Source: a virus
Direction: 5' to 3' (one strand)
Virus record (IMG/VR): IMGVR_UViG_3300035156_000034
Location: 1-25,410 of that record
Length of the DNA stretch: 25,410 bases
Below, piece after piece: positions 5,544 through 12,682 of the stretch. A program made the translations under genes and the position numbers. The number at the start of each line of letters is the position of its first letter. The first letter of the stretch is position 1. The notes under the pieces are model-generated. The model did no database searches. It was not told the DNA's origin and was given only the letters and a program-made list of their open reading frames with translations.

Positions 5544-5999
5544 AACGTTACTAGCTTTCCTAACTGCTGCGGTGCATCGGTCATCATAAACTTCTCGGAG
5601 ATTGATGAAACTGCTCGTAATCGCCTTATCGAACTCGTCCACGGTGAAGACGGCAAGAAGTACAACAACCATGCATTGTTTATCATCCTCAACGACAGCC
5701 AAGCGACTTCTTCGCCTAAGCTGCTCGCTACGATGTCAGCACTTGGTTTCGTCTACGTCGGTCGTTCGAACAACAAGCTGCACGACTCGTGGATTAACAC
5801 GTTCATGCGTATCGACATTGGTCGTGCGAAGTACAAGGAAGCGCCGTTCAAGTATCCCGGCATTGATCGGGCTGACTGGACTGTCGAAGCGTCGCAGCTT
5901 CCACCACTGAAGCGAATTGACATTCCGAAGAAGGCTGTTCCTGATCCGTTCGCTAAGGCCAACGCTCCTACCTATCGTTACGACATTGAGGTGGCATGA
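5541..5999 (+). CDS. CCG-motif protein (152 aa), paralogue of upstream protein
   Basis: 152 residues. It shares with the protein before it an N-terminal CCG followed by a beta strand (NCCGASVIINF against QCCGIRTIFGF), then a Leu-rich helix, then L...GF.YVGRSNN and a terminal strand with Arg. It lacks the SH3-like extension. The C-terminal part is Pro/Lys-rich. Start placed by AGGAG and the ATCTATCATG motif. The ATGA overlap with the amidotransferase gene suggests it belongs to that operon. Function unknown. Confidence 0.75.
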   Translation: MNVTSFPNCCGASVIINFSEIDETARNRLIELVHGEDGKKYNNHALFIILNDSQATSSPKLLATMSALGFVYVGRSNNKLHDSWINTFMRIDIGRAKYKEAPFKYPGIDRADWTVEASQLPPLKRIDIPKKAVPDPFAKANAPTYRYDIEVA

Positions 6000-6769
6000 T
6001 GCATGGATTGAATGAATTGCTAATCCCCACGAATACATCGAAGACAACACGACGGCACAGCGATGATGAGTATCCTCAGCTTGACCTGAAGATTTTCATC
6101 GTTGGTACGTGCTTCATCGGTGGCGTCATCGAGATGTTCACCAAGGCGGGCTGTAAGCGCGCTGATAGTGTGAAGGATTGCGATCTGCTCGTGTTTACGG
6201 GTGGTGAAGATGTGGACCCAGCGCTGTATGGTGAGAAGGCGCTCCGTTATACGCATTTCAACGAGGCACGAGACGCTCGGGAAATCGACATATACACGGA
6301 AGCGGTTGCTCTCGGTAAACCTATGTTTGGCATCTGTCGTGGGATGCAGCTTCTCCATGTGCTGAACGGCGGTAAGCTATATCAGGATGTTGAGAATCAT
6401 ACGTCCACACACAACATCATTGACATGGAAGGCAACATCATTCGTGCGTCTTCTATGCATCATCAGATGGTGATCGAAGATGACTCGATGTTCCCTATCG
6501 CTTATGCTCAGACTAAGGGGCACGGTCGCTCGTACTCTTCGTTTGGTAAAATCCTTAATGATCCAGCACATCTGGATTGTGAAGCAGCGATCTATCCAAA
6601 CATCAACGCTGTCTGCGTTCAAGGTCATCCGGAAGTCGGTGGCTACGTAGACTATACGATCTGGTGTCTCAATCAGATCGACATCTTCCTCAACGACAAG
6701 TACGTCATGGGGCAGAACACGAAGCCTATTACGGAAGTCCCGTTCCTTAACCCGAGAGGTAGTGAATAA
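5996..6769 (+). CDS. Class I glutamine amidotransferase / gamma-glutamyl-hydrolase-like (peptidase C26)
   Basis: 257 residues. The class I glutamine amidotransferase fold is clear: TGGEDVDPALYGE (residues 68-80, typical of the C26 gamma-Glu-gamma-aminobutyrate/gamma-glutamyl hydrolase branch), nucleophile elbow GICRGMQ with Cys114, and VQGHPEVGG with His211 and Glu213. Family members hydrolyse gamma-glutamyl amides or release ammonia from glutamine. In this cassette it could trim a gamma-glutamyl product or feed ammonia to an amidoligase. ATG at 5996 overlaps the previous stop (ATGATG), and the end overlaps the next start (TAATG). The N-terminal ~30 residues are extra. Confidence 0.88.
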   Translation: MMHGLNELLIPTNTSKTTRRHSDDEYPQLDLKIFIVGTCFIGGVIEMFTKAGCKRADSVKDCDLLVFTGGEDVDPALYGEKALRYTHFNEARDAREIDIYTEAVALGKPMFGICRGMQLLHVLNGGKLYQDVENHTSTHNIIDMEGNIIRASSMHHQMVIEDDSMFPIAYAQTKGHGRSYSSFGKILNDPAHLDCEAAIYPNINAVCVQGHPEVGGYVDYTIWCLNQIDIFLNDKYVMGQNTKPITEVPFLNPRGSE

Positions 6770-8058
6770 TGTGCGGCTTAGTCGGGATCGCAGGCGATCT
6801 ATCATACAACGACAAGGATATTCTCAAAACGCTTCTAACTCTCTCTATCCTCCGGGGTGAAGATAGTGCAGGCGTTGCGATTGTTCCTGAAGATGGCTCT
6901 ACTCCCGACATTATCAAGACGGTCGGTACGTCGTTCGAGCTGTTCGGCATGACGAAGTTCGAGCGCTTCAGTCCTTTCCGCAAGAAGGCGCTGATCGGCC
7001 ACACTCGTAAGGCTACCATCGGTGGTATCAACAAGTACACGGCGCATCCGTTCAACTACGAGCACATCACAGGTGTTCACAACGGTACGCTGCGTAACTG
7101 GAAAGATCTTCCGGGTGACAGCCTAGCGACTGACTCGATGACGATGTATGAGAACTTCGCTCGCGTCGGTGTTCGTGAAACTATCGAAGCTCTCGATGGT
7201 GCGTACGCTGCTGTGTGGTGGGACGAGGAAAAGGGTACGCTGAACATCCTTCGTAACAAGGAACGTTCGTTGTACTATGCGTTTTGCGATGGCTTCAAGA
7301 AGATCGTCTGGGCTTCAGAAGCTTGGATGATTAACGTTGCTATCAATCGTTCGCCGTACAACCTCGACAACATGGCTAAAGAGGGCGAGGAGCCTTTGTA
7401 TGTCTGTGACGTTGATGTGGATACTTGGTTCGTCTTGAAAATCGACCGGGAAAATAAGGAAAAGCGTGTTATTTCCTTTCTGTCCGAGGAAGATTTGAAA
7501 GGGGGGGTCAACAAGCCTAAGACTTATCAAGCCCCTTTTCGCGGAGGGACTTATCAAAGCAGTTACCGCAGTCCTTTCGATTGGGAAAAAGAAAAGGTAG
7601 AAAGATTAAAGACAGAGGAGGCACAGAGGCTAAGCCTCCCGGGTCCTTCGCGCACTCCGGTCGCACCAGTAGTTACGCCGAAGCAAGAGGTAAACTCCCA
7701 GACACAACAGCATCAGACTTCCCAACAACCGCGGCCTATGCTCAGTATAGTGCCAACAAGCAAAAGCGATGGCTCCGAGTCGTCCTCCGCTGTGCAGCAA
7801 GATTTAGCCAAGAGGAGGCAGGAAGCCAAGCAACGGGTGTTAGCTAGTCGAGACTCTCTTAATGATCCCATTCCTGCTTTTGGGAATGAAGTTATAGGGT
7901 ACAAGGGTTCATTTCTAAACAAAGCTGACTACGAGAAGACATCGCAGCAATGCGCTTTCTGCGATACTACTGTAACTTTCGAAGACGCTCTCGAAGGTAA
8001 TATCGAATGCTGGGTCAACGAGACTCAGCTCCTTTGCACTACTTGCCACAACGTTTAA
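6769..8058 (+). CDS. Class II glutamine amidotransferase with C-terminal zinc ribbon
   Basis: 429 residues. The Ntn-hydrolase glutaminase starts with Cys2 (MCGLVGIAGD), needing removal of Met1. Further family marks are LRGEDSAG (28-35), GHTRKAT (77-83), GVHNGTL (102-108) and TDSMTM (121-126). The domain ends near residue 250. A Gln/Ser/Pro-rich linker (about 280-360) leads to a C-terminal CxxC...CxxC (395/398, 423/426), likely a zinc ribbon. No Asn-synthetase or PRTase domain is attached, so it must deliver ammonia to, or act with, a separate synthetase, plausibly the amidoligases or ATP-grasp downstream. A G7 run (7501-7507) stays in frame. Confidence 0.88.
   Translation: MCGLVGIAGDLSYNDKDILKTLLTLSILRGEDSAGVAIVPEDGSTPDIIKTVGTSFELFGMTKFERFSPFRKKALIGHTRKATIGGINKYTAHPFNYEHITGVHNGTLRNWKDLPGDSLATDSMTMYENFARVGVRETIEALDGAYAAVWWDEEKGTLNILRNKERSLYYAFCDGFKKIVWASEAWMINVAINRSPYNLDNMAKEGEEPLYVCDVDVDTWFVLKIDRENKEKRVISFLSEEDLKGGVNKPKTYQAPFRGGTYQSSYRSPFDWEKEKVERLKTEEAQRLSLPGPSRTPVAPVVTPKQEVNSQTQQHQTSQQPRPMLSIVPTSKSDGSESSSAVQQDLAKRRQEAKQRVLASRDSLNDPIPAFGNEVIGYKGSFLNKADYEKTSQQCAFCDTTVTFEDALEGNIECWVNETQLLCTTCHNV
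6797..6804 (+). repeat. ATCTATCA motif inside a gene
   Basis: Exact 8-mer 28 nt after the start codon of the class II amidotransferase gene. Confidence 0.55.
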
Positions 8059-8075
8059 CTGAGAAAGAAAGAGAC

Positions 8076-8085
8076 ATCTATCATG
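8076..8085 (+). repeat. ATCTATCATG motif on a start codon
   Basis: Context GAAAGAGACATCTATCATG; the ATG at 8083 starts the first amidoligase gene, after a 24-nt gap from the previous gene. Confidence 0.8.
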
Positions 8086-8931
8086 GCTACTAAGTTCACC
8101 ATTGGTTGCGATCCTGAAATCTTCGTGCGTGATGCTTCGGGCGTTGCTGTTACCGCACATGGCATGGTCGAAGGAGACAAGAAGGCTCCTAAGAAGGTCA
8201 ACAAGGGCGCGTATCAAGTCGATGGCATGGCGCTTGAGTTTAACACTGATCCGGTGGATATCGGTAACTTCGAGGCGTTCAACGACAACATCATCACGGT
8301 GTTGGGTCAGATGAAGGCAGCGATTCCTGAAGGCTTTGGGTTCATCGCTCAGCCTTCGATCACGTTTGCTCCTGAGTACTACGCAGGCGTTCCTGCTGAA
8401 GCTAAGGTGCTCGGCTGTGATCCGGACTACTGTGCGTACAGCATCGACATCTTCGAGCCTAATCCTCGTCCAGATGGCGACAGCGGTCTTCGTTCGGCGG
8501 CAGGCCACATCCACATCGGTTGGGGTTCTGACATTCCTACGGACCACCCTGACCACATCGACATCTGCCGTAACATCATTAAGCAGCTCGACTGGACTGT
8601 TGGTCTCGGTATGTGCGCTATCGACAGCGATACAGAGCGTCGCAAGATTTACGGCAAGGCTGGTGCCTATCGTCCGAAGTCTTACGGTGTCGAGTATCGT
8701 ACTCCAAGCAATGTGTGGATTTTCTCGAAGTCGTATCGCCGCTTCATCCATCGCCTCGTGAACCGCGCGATCACGGATATGTCGGCAGGTCGTATCTACG
8801 ATCAGCTTTACACGAGCTATGGTAATCCACAGACGATCATCAACGAAGGTGATCAGGGTGCAGCAGCAGCGTTGCTGAAGCAGCTCTTTGGTATTTCCAT
8901 TCCGGCAGCACCCACTCCTAAGGAGTCCTAA
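8083..8931 (+). CDS. PhiEco32-like COOH-NH2 ligase type 2 (amidoligase)
   Basis: 282 residues of the phage COOH-NH2 ligase family, a distant glutamine-synthetase-fold group predicted to join a carboxylate and an amine using ATP. Visible family marks: GCDPEIF (8-14, with Asp10 and Glu12 for metal), KAPKKV near 34, YQVDGMALEFN (44-54, Glu52), a central SAAGHIHIGWG (138-148, His142/His144) and YGVEYRTPSN (201-210, Glu204/Arg206). The start is fixed by the ATCTATCATG motif. Its neighbours are two glutamine amidotransferases upstream and a second amidoligase plus an ATP-grasp downstream. The substrate is unknown. Confidence 0.85.
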   Translation: MATKFTIGCDPEIFVRDASGVAVTAHGMVEGDKKAPKKVNKGAYQVDGMALEFNTDPVDIGNFEAFNDNIITVLGQMKAAIPEGFGFIAQPSITFAPEYYAGVPAEAKVLGCDPDYCAYSIDIFEPNPRPDGDSGLRSAAGHIHIGWGSDIPTDHPDHIDICRNIIKQLDWTVGLGMCAIDSDTERRKIYGKAGAYRPKSYGVEYRTPSNVWIFSKSYRRFIHRLVNRAITDMSAGRIYDQLYTSYGNPQTIINEGDQGAAAALLKQLFGISIPAAPTPKES

Positions 8932-8932
8932 G

Positions 8933-9553
8933 TTGTATACCACCCGTGAAGATGTATCTCGTCGGTTAGCTGACACCATTGTTGCTCTCAACAACGAGCC
9001 TGTTCACATCTATGACGTGGGTGGGCGTGGACCTAATGCGTTGACTGTTCGTTATCGGATGTTTCCTTTTGACGGCAGTGAAGTTGGCGAGTCTAGGGTA
9101 GATAATCCTGAGTTCAACAAGTTCAAGCCAATTCCTCTTGGCTTCATCAACGCATTCGAGTTGGGATCGCAGACGTACTTCGCACAGCGTATTCCGATGC
9201 GTCAGTCGAGGCAAGGTCTATCATCGCAATCATTCACTGCTACGGCGTTGGATGGTAGCAATCGTCTTGGGTTGGATCATCTGAGGATATCTGAAGGCTT
9301 TCGTGAGATGGTCGCAGGTGTGTATCCAACGTTCGACGAAGCGGTGACTATGCTTATTCCCGGCTCATCCATTGCGGTGAGTCGTGAGTTCGCGTTGGCT
9401 AAGTCAAATGGCGGCTACGTTACACTGTACTACAAGAAGGAAGAAGTTGGTTTCGTATTCCGGGATCAGCTTTACCTACAAGCGGACAAGCAGTTTCTCC
9501 TTGAGATGATCATTGAGAATCCGAACCTGCCAAACAACGTGGAGATTATGTAG
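8933..9553 (+). CDS. Unknown protein within the amidoligase cassette (206 aa)
   Basis: TTG start one base after the previous stop, preceded by AAGGAG (8920-8925); the frame is open further upstream, but that part lies inside the amidoligase gene. 206 residues, mixed alpha/beta, no Cys and no membrane segment. Notable stretches are VHIYDVGGRGPNALTVRYR near residues 24-42 and a C-terminal YYKKEEVGFVFRDQLYLQAD. I recognise no family. Its tight placement between the two amidoligases (TAGTG to the next gene) implies a role in the same pathway. Confidence 0.75.
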   Translation: MYTTREDVSRRLADTIVALNNEPVHIYDVGGRGPNALTVRYRMFPFDGSEVGESRVDNPEFNKFKPIPLGFINAFELGSQTYFAQRIPMRQSRQGLSSQSFTATALDGSNRLGLDHLRISEGFREMVAGVYPTFDEAVTMLIPGSSIAVSREFALAKSNGGYVTLYYKKEEVGFVFRDQLYLQADKQFLLEMIIENPNLPNNVEIM

Positions 9554-9684
9554 TGTTTCTTCTTTACTATCCGGATGAAGATCAAGTATTCATCTACGAT
9601 ACATTCGAAAAAGCAAAGAAATCGTACGATCACTATACTAATCAGGGTCTTGAGGTCGTGATCTATGGAAGGACGGGAGAATGA
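9553..9684 (+). CDS. Very small protein (43 aa) between the amidoligase genes
   Basis: GTG start overlapping the previous stop by one base, with GGAG (9541-9544) at an ideal 8 nt. Its TGA overlaps the ATG of the next gene by 4 nt. The protein opens MFLLYYPDEDQVFIYDTFEKA and ends EVVIYGRTGE, a beta-alpha-beta-like mini domain. Coupling at both ends makes it a credible gene despite its length. No known family. Confidence 0.65.
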   Translation: MFLLYYPDEDQVFIYDTFEKAKKSYDHYTNQGLEVVIYGRTGE

Positions 9685-10712
9685 AGAGTCTCGGAAAGTT
9701 TCCGAAAGCTATTTCGAAGACTTTTGATACGTCGAAGTATTACCATGATGTGCGTATGCCGGTGGCAGAGCAGAGCAAGTACACAGGCATGTTCGGTGTC
9801 GAGATTGAGGTAGAAGGCAACGCTCTTCCTCGTGCTATCGGTACTCGGGTAGGGTCTGTGTCTTGGGTGACACACGATGAAGGCTCTCTGCGGGCACCTA
9901 ACGGTGTTGATCGTGGTGGTGCAGAGTATGTGTTCTCTCAGCCGTGTGACCTCGAAGAATCGCGTGAGATGTTGACTAAGTTGTTTGAAGAAATTCAGAC
10001 GCAGGGTGGCGAGATTGTTAACAGCTATCGCACGTCCACTCACGTTCACATCAACATGCGTGACTTCAAGCTTAACAATCTCGCATCGTTCGTCGTCCTT
10101 TGGGGTATGTTCGAAGATGTTCTGGCTGAATACAGCGGTGAAGGGCGCGCGGGTAATCTGTTTGCTCTTCGTCTATCAGATAGTGACTTCGCAGTCACCG
10201 CATGGATCGACGCATTCAAGTCAGGTGACTTTGCATTCAACAGGGATTATCGTTATCTGGCTCTTAACGGAGCGTGTCTCGGTACGTTCGGTTCGCTGGA
10301 AGTACGTACGTTCAGGGGTATCAGTTCTGTTGATGAGGTTATGCCTTGGCTTGAAGCTCTTAAGCGCCTACGTGAGGTTGCAGATGAGTATGCTGATCCG
10401 TTTAGTATTGCTACTGATTTCAGTGCGTACGGCGCTCGTGGTATGATCGAACGATTGTTTGCAGGGTTGCCTATCCTCAGCGATTTGCTGGCTATCGAAG
10501 ACGCTAATCCTTCCACATCGGCAGGCTTTCGTCGCGTTCAACCTATCATCTACTGTCTCCCTTGGCAGGATGTTCTGCCTGAGATTGCTAAGGTGTACGT
10601 ACCTAATCCGTTCGACACGGGGCCTAAGAAAAAGCCTGCTGCTGCTCGTCGTACTGCTGAAATGCGTTTCAATCCAGCCCCTGCTATGCCCGTTCCTGAA
10701 GGACTCCGCTAA
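9681..10712 (+). CDS. Amidoligase (COOH-NH2 ligase, glutamine-synthetase-like fold)
   Basis: 343 residues. Pattern of the amidoligase family: FGVEIEVEG (38-46, Glu41 and Glu43), WVTHDEGSLR (62-71, Asp66), GGAEYVF (79-85, Glu82), TSTHVHINM (118-126, His121/His123) and a C-terminal GSLEVRTFRG (204-213, Glu207/Arg209). These acidic and His positions would form the metal/ATP site. Family members are predicted or shown to form isopeptide or amide bonds on amino acids or peptides. The sequence differs clearly from the 8083 ligase, so the cassette has two distinct ligases. Translational coupling on both sides (ATGA and TAATG). The C-terminal tail is Pro/Ala/Arg-rich. Confidence 0.85.
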   Translation: MKSLGKFPKAISKTFDTSKYYHDVRMPVAEQSKYTGMFGVEIEVEGNALPRAIGTRVGSVSWVTHDEGSLRAPNGVDRGGAEYVFSQPCDLEESREMLTKLFEEIQTQGGEIVNSYRTSTHVHINMRDFKLNNLASFVVLWGMFEDVLAEYSGEGRAGNLFALRLSDSDFAVTAWIDAFKSGDFAFNRDYRYLALNGACLGTFGSLEVRTFRGISSVDEVMPWLEALKRLREVADEYADPFSIATDFSAYGARGMIERLFAGLPILSDLLAIEDANPSTSAGFRRVQPIIYCLPWQDVLPEIAKVYVPNPFDTGPKKKPAAARRTAEMRFNPAPAMPVPEGLR

Positions 10713-11449
10713 TGCGTCTTCGTATCTTCCCGTACAAGCAAGGCTCTAAGTCTGCTAAGGCCCTCGCAGATGCGTCGGGGGCCCGTGTGCTTAAGCTTAC
10801 AGGCTCACGGTTCGTTCCCCGCCGTGACGATGTAATCGTTAATTGGGGTTCATCAGGTGAGGTGCCACGCAATGCCCGTATCCTTAATAACCCGCGCGCT
10901 ATTGGTCTCGCTGCTTGTAAGCTTCGTTCGTTTGAAGCTTTCCGTGCGGCAGGGGTTTCAATCCCGCGTTACTGGACCTCTCGTGCGGAGATACCGGCTG
11001 ACGCATATCCGATTGTCTGTCGGACTGTGCTTAATGGTCACAGCGGTCGTGGTATTGTTGTGGCTGCTACGCCAGATGGCCTCGTACAGGCCCCGCTTTA
11101 CGTAGAGTACGTGCCTAAGCAAGATGAATATCGCATCCATGTGTTTAATAATGAGGTTATCGCCACTCAACGGAAGGCTCGACGACATGATGTTGAAAAC
11201 CCAAATTGGAAGATTCGCAACCATGCTAATGGCTTCGTCTTTGCTCGGGATGGAGTCGTGGCTCCTCCTCTGGTACTAGAACAATCTATCATGGCTGTCG
11301 CTGCTTTGGGTCTTGACTTTGGAGGTGTGGATGTGGTATTCAATCGAAACCGAAACATGGCTTACGTACTGGAAGTGAACAGCGCCTGTGGATTAGAGGG
11401 GCAGACTGTTAACGATTACGCTAACGCGCTGCAAAGGATTGCACGATGA
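10712..11449 (+). CDS. ATP-grasp ligase
   Basis: 245 residues. Features of ATP-grasp: VIVNWGSS (41-48) closing the N-terminal domain, a nucleotide-binding glycine loop in CRTVLNGHSGRGIV (103-116), VEYVPKQDEYRIHVF (131-145) and metal-binding LDFGGVDVV (201-209, Asp207) with VLEVNSACGLEG (219-230, Glu221, Asn223). Such enzymes activate a carboxylate as acylphosphate and join it to an amine or thiol. It overlaps the amidoligase stop by one base, so the pathway contains at least three ATP-dependent ligases. A copy of the ATCTATCATG motif falls inside it at 11284. Confidence 0.85.
   Translation: MRLRIFPYKQGSKSAKALADASGARVLKLTGSRFVPRRDDVIVNWGSSGEVPRNARILNNPRAIGLAACKLRSFEAFRAAGVSIPRYWTSRAEIPADAYPIVCRTVLNGHSGRGIVVAATPDGLVQAPLYVEYVPKQDEYRIHVFNNEVIATQRKARRHDVENPNWKIRNHANGFVFARDGVVAPPLVLEQSIMAVAALGLDFGGVDVVFNRNRNMAYVLEVNSACGLEGQTVNDYANALQRIAR
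11284..11293 (+). repeat. ATCTATCATG motif inside the ATP-grasp gene
   Basis: Full 10-mer. The ATG (11291) is in frame with the ATP-grasp gene (Met194), but there is no good Shine-Dalgarno, so it is not clearly a start. Confidence 0.6.
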
Positions 11450-11712
11450 TTTACGATATTATCTTCTGGGTTACGATGTATATCGCCGTTGGTCTTATTA
11501 CTCGTGGAATAGTAATATTCTACGAAGGGACTCAAAATGATCGAGGATTTACGGAAGAACGAGACCAAGCCGTCTATTGGTTTATCCTCGTTGGCTGTTG
11601 GCCTATTGCATGGATTGCAGCACTTTGCTACGGTTTCACAAAGGTCTGGAAAAACATTGATCGTGTAATCTGGCAAACTGGTTGGAAGCTTCGTAATAGG
11701 AAGAAAGCATGA
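11446..11712 (+). CDS. Small two-span membrane protein
   Basis: 88 residues, ATGA overlap with the ATP-grasp gene. There are two hydrophobic helices, about residues 5-26 and 43-65, joined by a charged loop (EGTQNDRGFTEERD), with a basic tail (WKLRNRKKA) that should stay in the cytoplasm. No family recognised. Coupling places it at the end of the amidoligase cassette, where it might anchor or export something, but this is only context. Confidence 0.65.
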   Translation: MIYDIIFWVTMYIAVGLITRGIVIFYEGTQNDRGFTEERDQAVYWFILVGCWPIAWIAALCYGFTKVWKNIDRVIWQTGWKLRNRKKA

Positions 11713-11879
11713 ACGAATACGAACACCTGAAAGACCTTATCTATAACCTACACACACTGGACTTGTCTAAGAGTGAGAAGGAACGTATCCTACGAGAAAT
11801 TCGAGTGCTTGAGCGAAAGCTGAAGGTCGAAGGCATCGGAGACTACAACGGAACTGATAAGTACAACACCCTACCATGA
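11709..11879 (+). CDS. Small helical protein (56 aa)
   Basis: ATGA overlap with the membrane protein gene. Residues 1-42 form a charged amphipathic helix pair (LSKSEKERILREIRVLERKL), probably coiled coil, followed by a Gly/Asn-rich tail. AGGAAG lies shortly upstream as ribosome site. Unknown function. Confidence 0.6.
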   Translation: MNEYEHLKDLIYNLHTLDLSKSEKERILREIRVLERKLKVEGIGDYNGTDKYNTLP

Positions 11880-12037
11880 TGTATCGTGTAGAACTTGAAG
11901 GCTTTAATGACGGAGTTCCTTATGAGAAATTTCGTTGTGACAGTTTTCCAATGGCCGTAGAATACGCAGAAAGAATGCGAAAACAACATCCAAGAGTTCG
12001 TTTCCGTGTTATTTCTGTATTAGAAGATTATAAATAA
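11876..12037 (+). CDS. Hypothetical protein (53 aa)
   Basis: ATG 11876 overlaps the preceding stop (ATGATG, so either Met may be used). The sequence suggests beta-alpha-beta: MYRVELEGFNDG, then FPMAVEYAERMRKQH, then RVRFRVISVLEDYK. No ribosome site of its own, so it depends on coupling. Unknown function. Confidence 0.55.
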   Translation: MMYRVELEGFNDGVPYEKFRCDSFPMAVEYAERMRKQHPRVRFRVISVLEDYK

Positions 12038-12063
12038 ACAATAACGAGAAGAGGATAACCTCC

Positions 12064-12273
12064 ATGCGCTGTCACATCTGTAACGCTGACCTCCCAAAGC
12101 CCTCCTTCAACCGTGATCATGAGGATTTCGATCCTTGTGGTACGTGTCTTGAGGTCATCAACAACGTCTTTCACGACGAGCCTCTTACTGAAGAGGAAAT
12201 GATTGAAGTTGAGGCAACCCCCGAAGAACTGATGGAAGTCGTTGAAGACGAGTATTATGGAGCAAGGGAATGA
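12064..12273 (+). CDS. Small zinc-ribbon protein with acidic tail
   Basis: 69 residues, ATG after GAGGA (12051-12055). N-terminal MRCHICNADL and DPCGTCLEV give CxxC...CxxC at residues 3/6 and 25/28, a probable zinc ribbon, followed by an acidic helical tail (PLTEEEMIEVEATPEELMEVVEDE). From memory, proteins with this layout recur in podovirus-like phages, with no known role. Confidence 0.75.
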   Translation: MRCHICNADLPKPSFNRDHEDFDPCGTCLEVINNVFHDEPLTEEEMIEVEATPEELMEVVEDEYYGARE

Positions 12274-12371
12274 GCGATAAAGACGATGGGCAGCCTGTGT
12301 GGCTTAGCTTTTTCACAGGCTACTTGCTAGGGGTAGCGACGTTCCCTCTCCTCGGTGCATTCTTCACATGA
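12270..12371 (+). CDS. Possible 33-residue single-span membrane protein
   Basis: ATGA overlap upstream and ATGA overlap downstream. A charged N-terminus (MSDKDDGQP) is followed by one hydrophobic helix (WLSFFTGYLLGVATFPLLGAF). Coupling on both sides and a clear membrane profile support it despite its size. Confidence 0.55.
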   Translation: MSDKDDGQPVWLSFFTGYLLGVATFPLLGAFFT

Positions 12372-12541
12372 ACGAAAAGAGAGCTTTTGACATCCTGCGA
12401 GCAGCTAAGTTTCGACGGGATATGTTCGGTAAAATTTATCCACCCTGCAACGAGCATGTGGAGACGGCTGAGGAAACCGAAGCCATCAATTACCTATGTG
12501 ACGAGTGGGATTACCAGTATTTTTGGTATATCGAAAAATAG
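12368..12541 (+). CDS. Hypothetical protein (57 aa)
   Basis: ATGA overlap with the mini membrane protein gene. The N-terminus is helical and basic (EKRAFDILRAAKFRRDMFGK), the C-terminus acidic and aromatic (EWDYQYFWYIEK). It is the last gene before the strong promoter at 12545. Unknown function. Confidence 0.55.
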   Translation: MNEKRAFDILRAAKFRRDMFGKIYPPCNEHVETAEETEAINYLCDEWDYQYFWYIEK

Positions 12542-12544
12542 GGC

Positions 12545-12573
12545 TTGACACCGATCTGAAACTCTGGTATAAT
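12545..12573 (+). promoter_or_regulatory. Consensus sigma-70 promoter
   Basis: TTGACA (12545-12550), 17-nt spacer, TATAAT (12568-12573), with TG immediately before the base preceding the -10 (extended -10). Both hexamers are perfect. Expected start of transcription is near 12580, about 100 nt upstream of the nucleotidyltransferase start, so it should drive the replication operon with host RNA polymerase. Confidence 0.85.
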
Positions 12574-12581
12574 TATCTTAG

Positions 12582-12599
12582 AGGTTCTGTTAAAAACCT
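12582..12599 (+). other. Hairpin at the 5' end of the replication transcript
   Basis: AGGTT (12582-12586) pairs with AACCT (12595-12599), immediately after the expected transcription start. Such a 5' stem can stabilise mRNA; a regulatory role is unproven. Confidence 0.35.
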
Positions 12600-12682
12600 G
12601 TTTGAAGCAAAAGATAAAGAAAATATCTGTTAACTGTTAGCTCCTAAGAGACATCTAAGAGGGGCTGTTGGAGAAATTAGTT

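Noticed and set aside
7501-7507. G7 run as a programmed frameshift in the class II amidotransferase
   Set aside because: The zero frame continues to a sensible zinc-ribbon end, and the alternative frame gives only a low-complexity product.
7915-8994. 359-codon minus-strand open frame
   Set aside because: It lies opposite the well-supported amidoligase gene and its neighbours, has an Arg/Val/Thr-biased composition typical of an antisense frame, and shows no domain.
11284-11293. Internal start at the motif ATG in the ATP-grasp gene
   Set aside because: It is in frame but lacks a Shine-Dalgarno and would give only a fragment without the ATP-binding loop.
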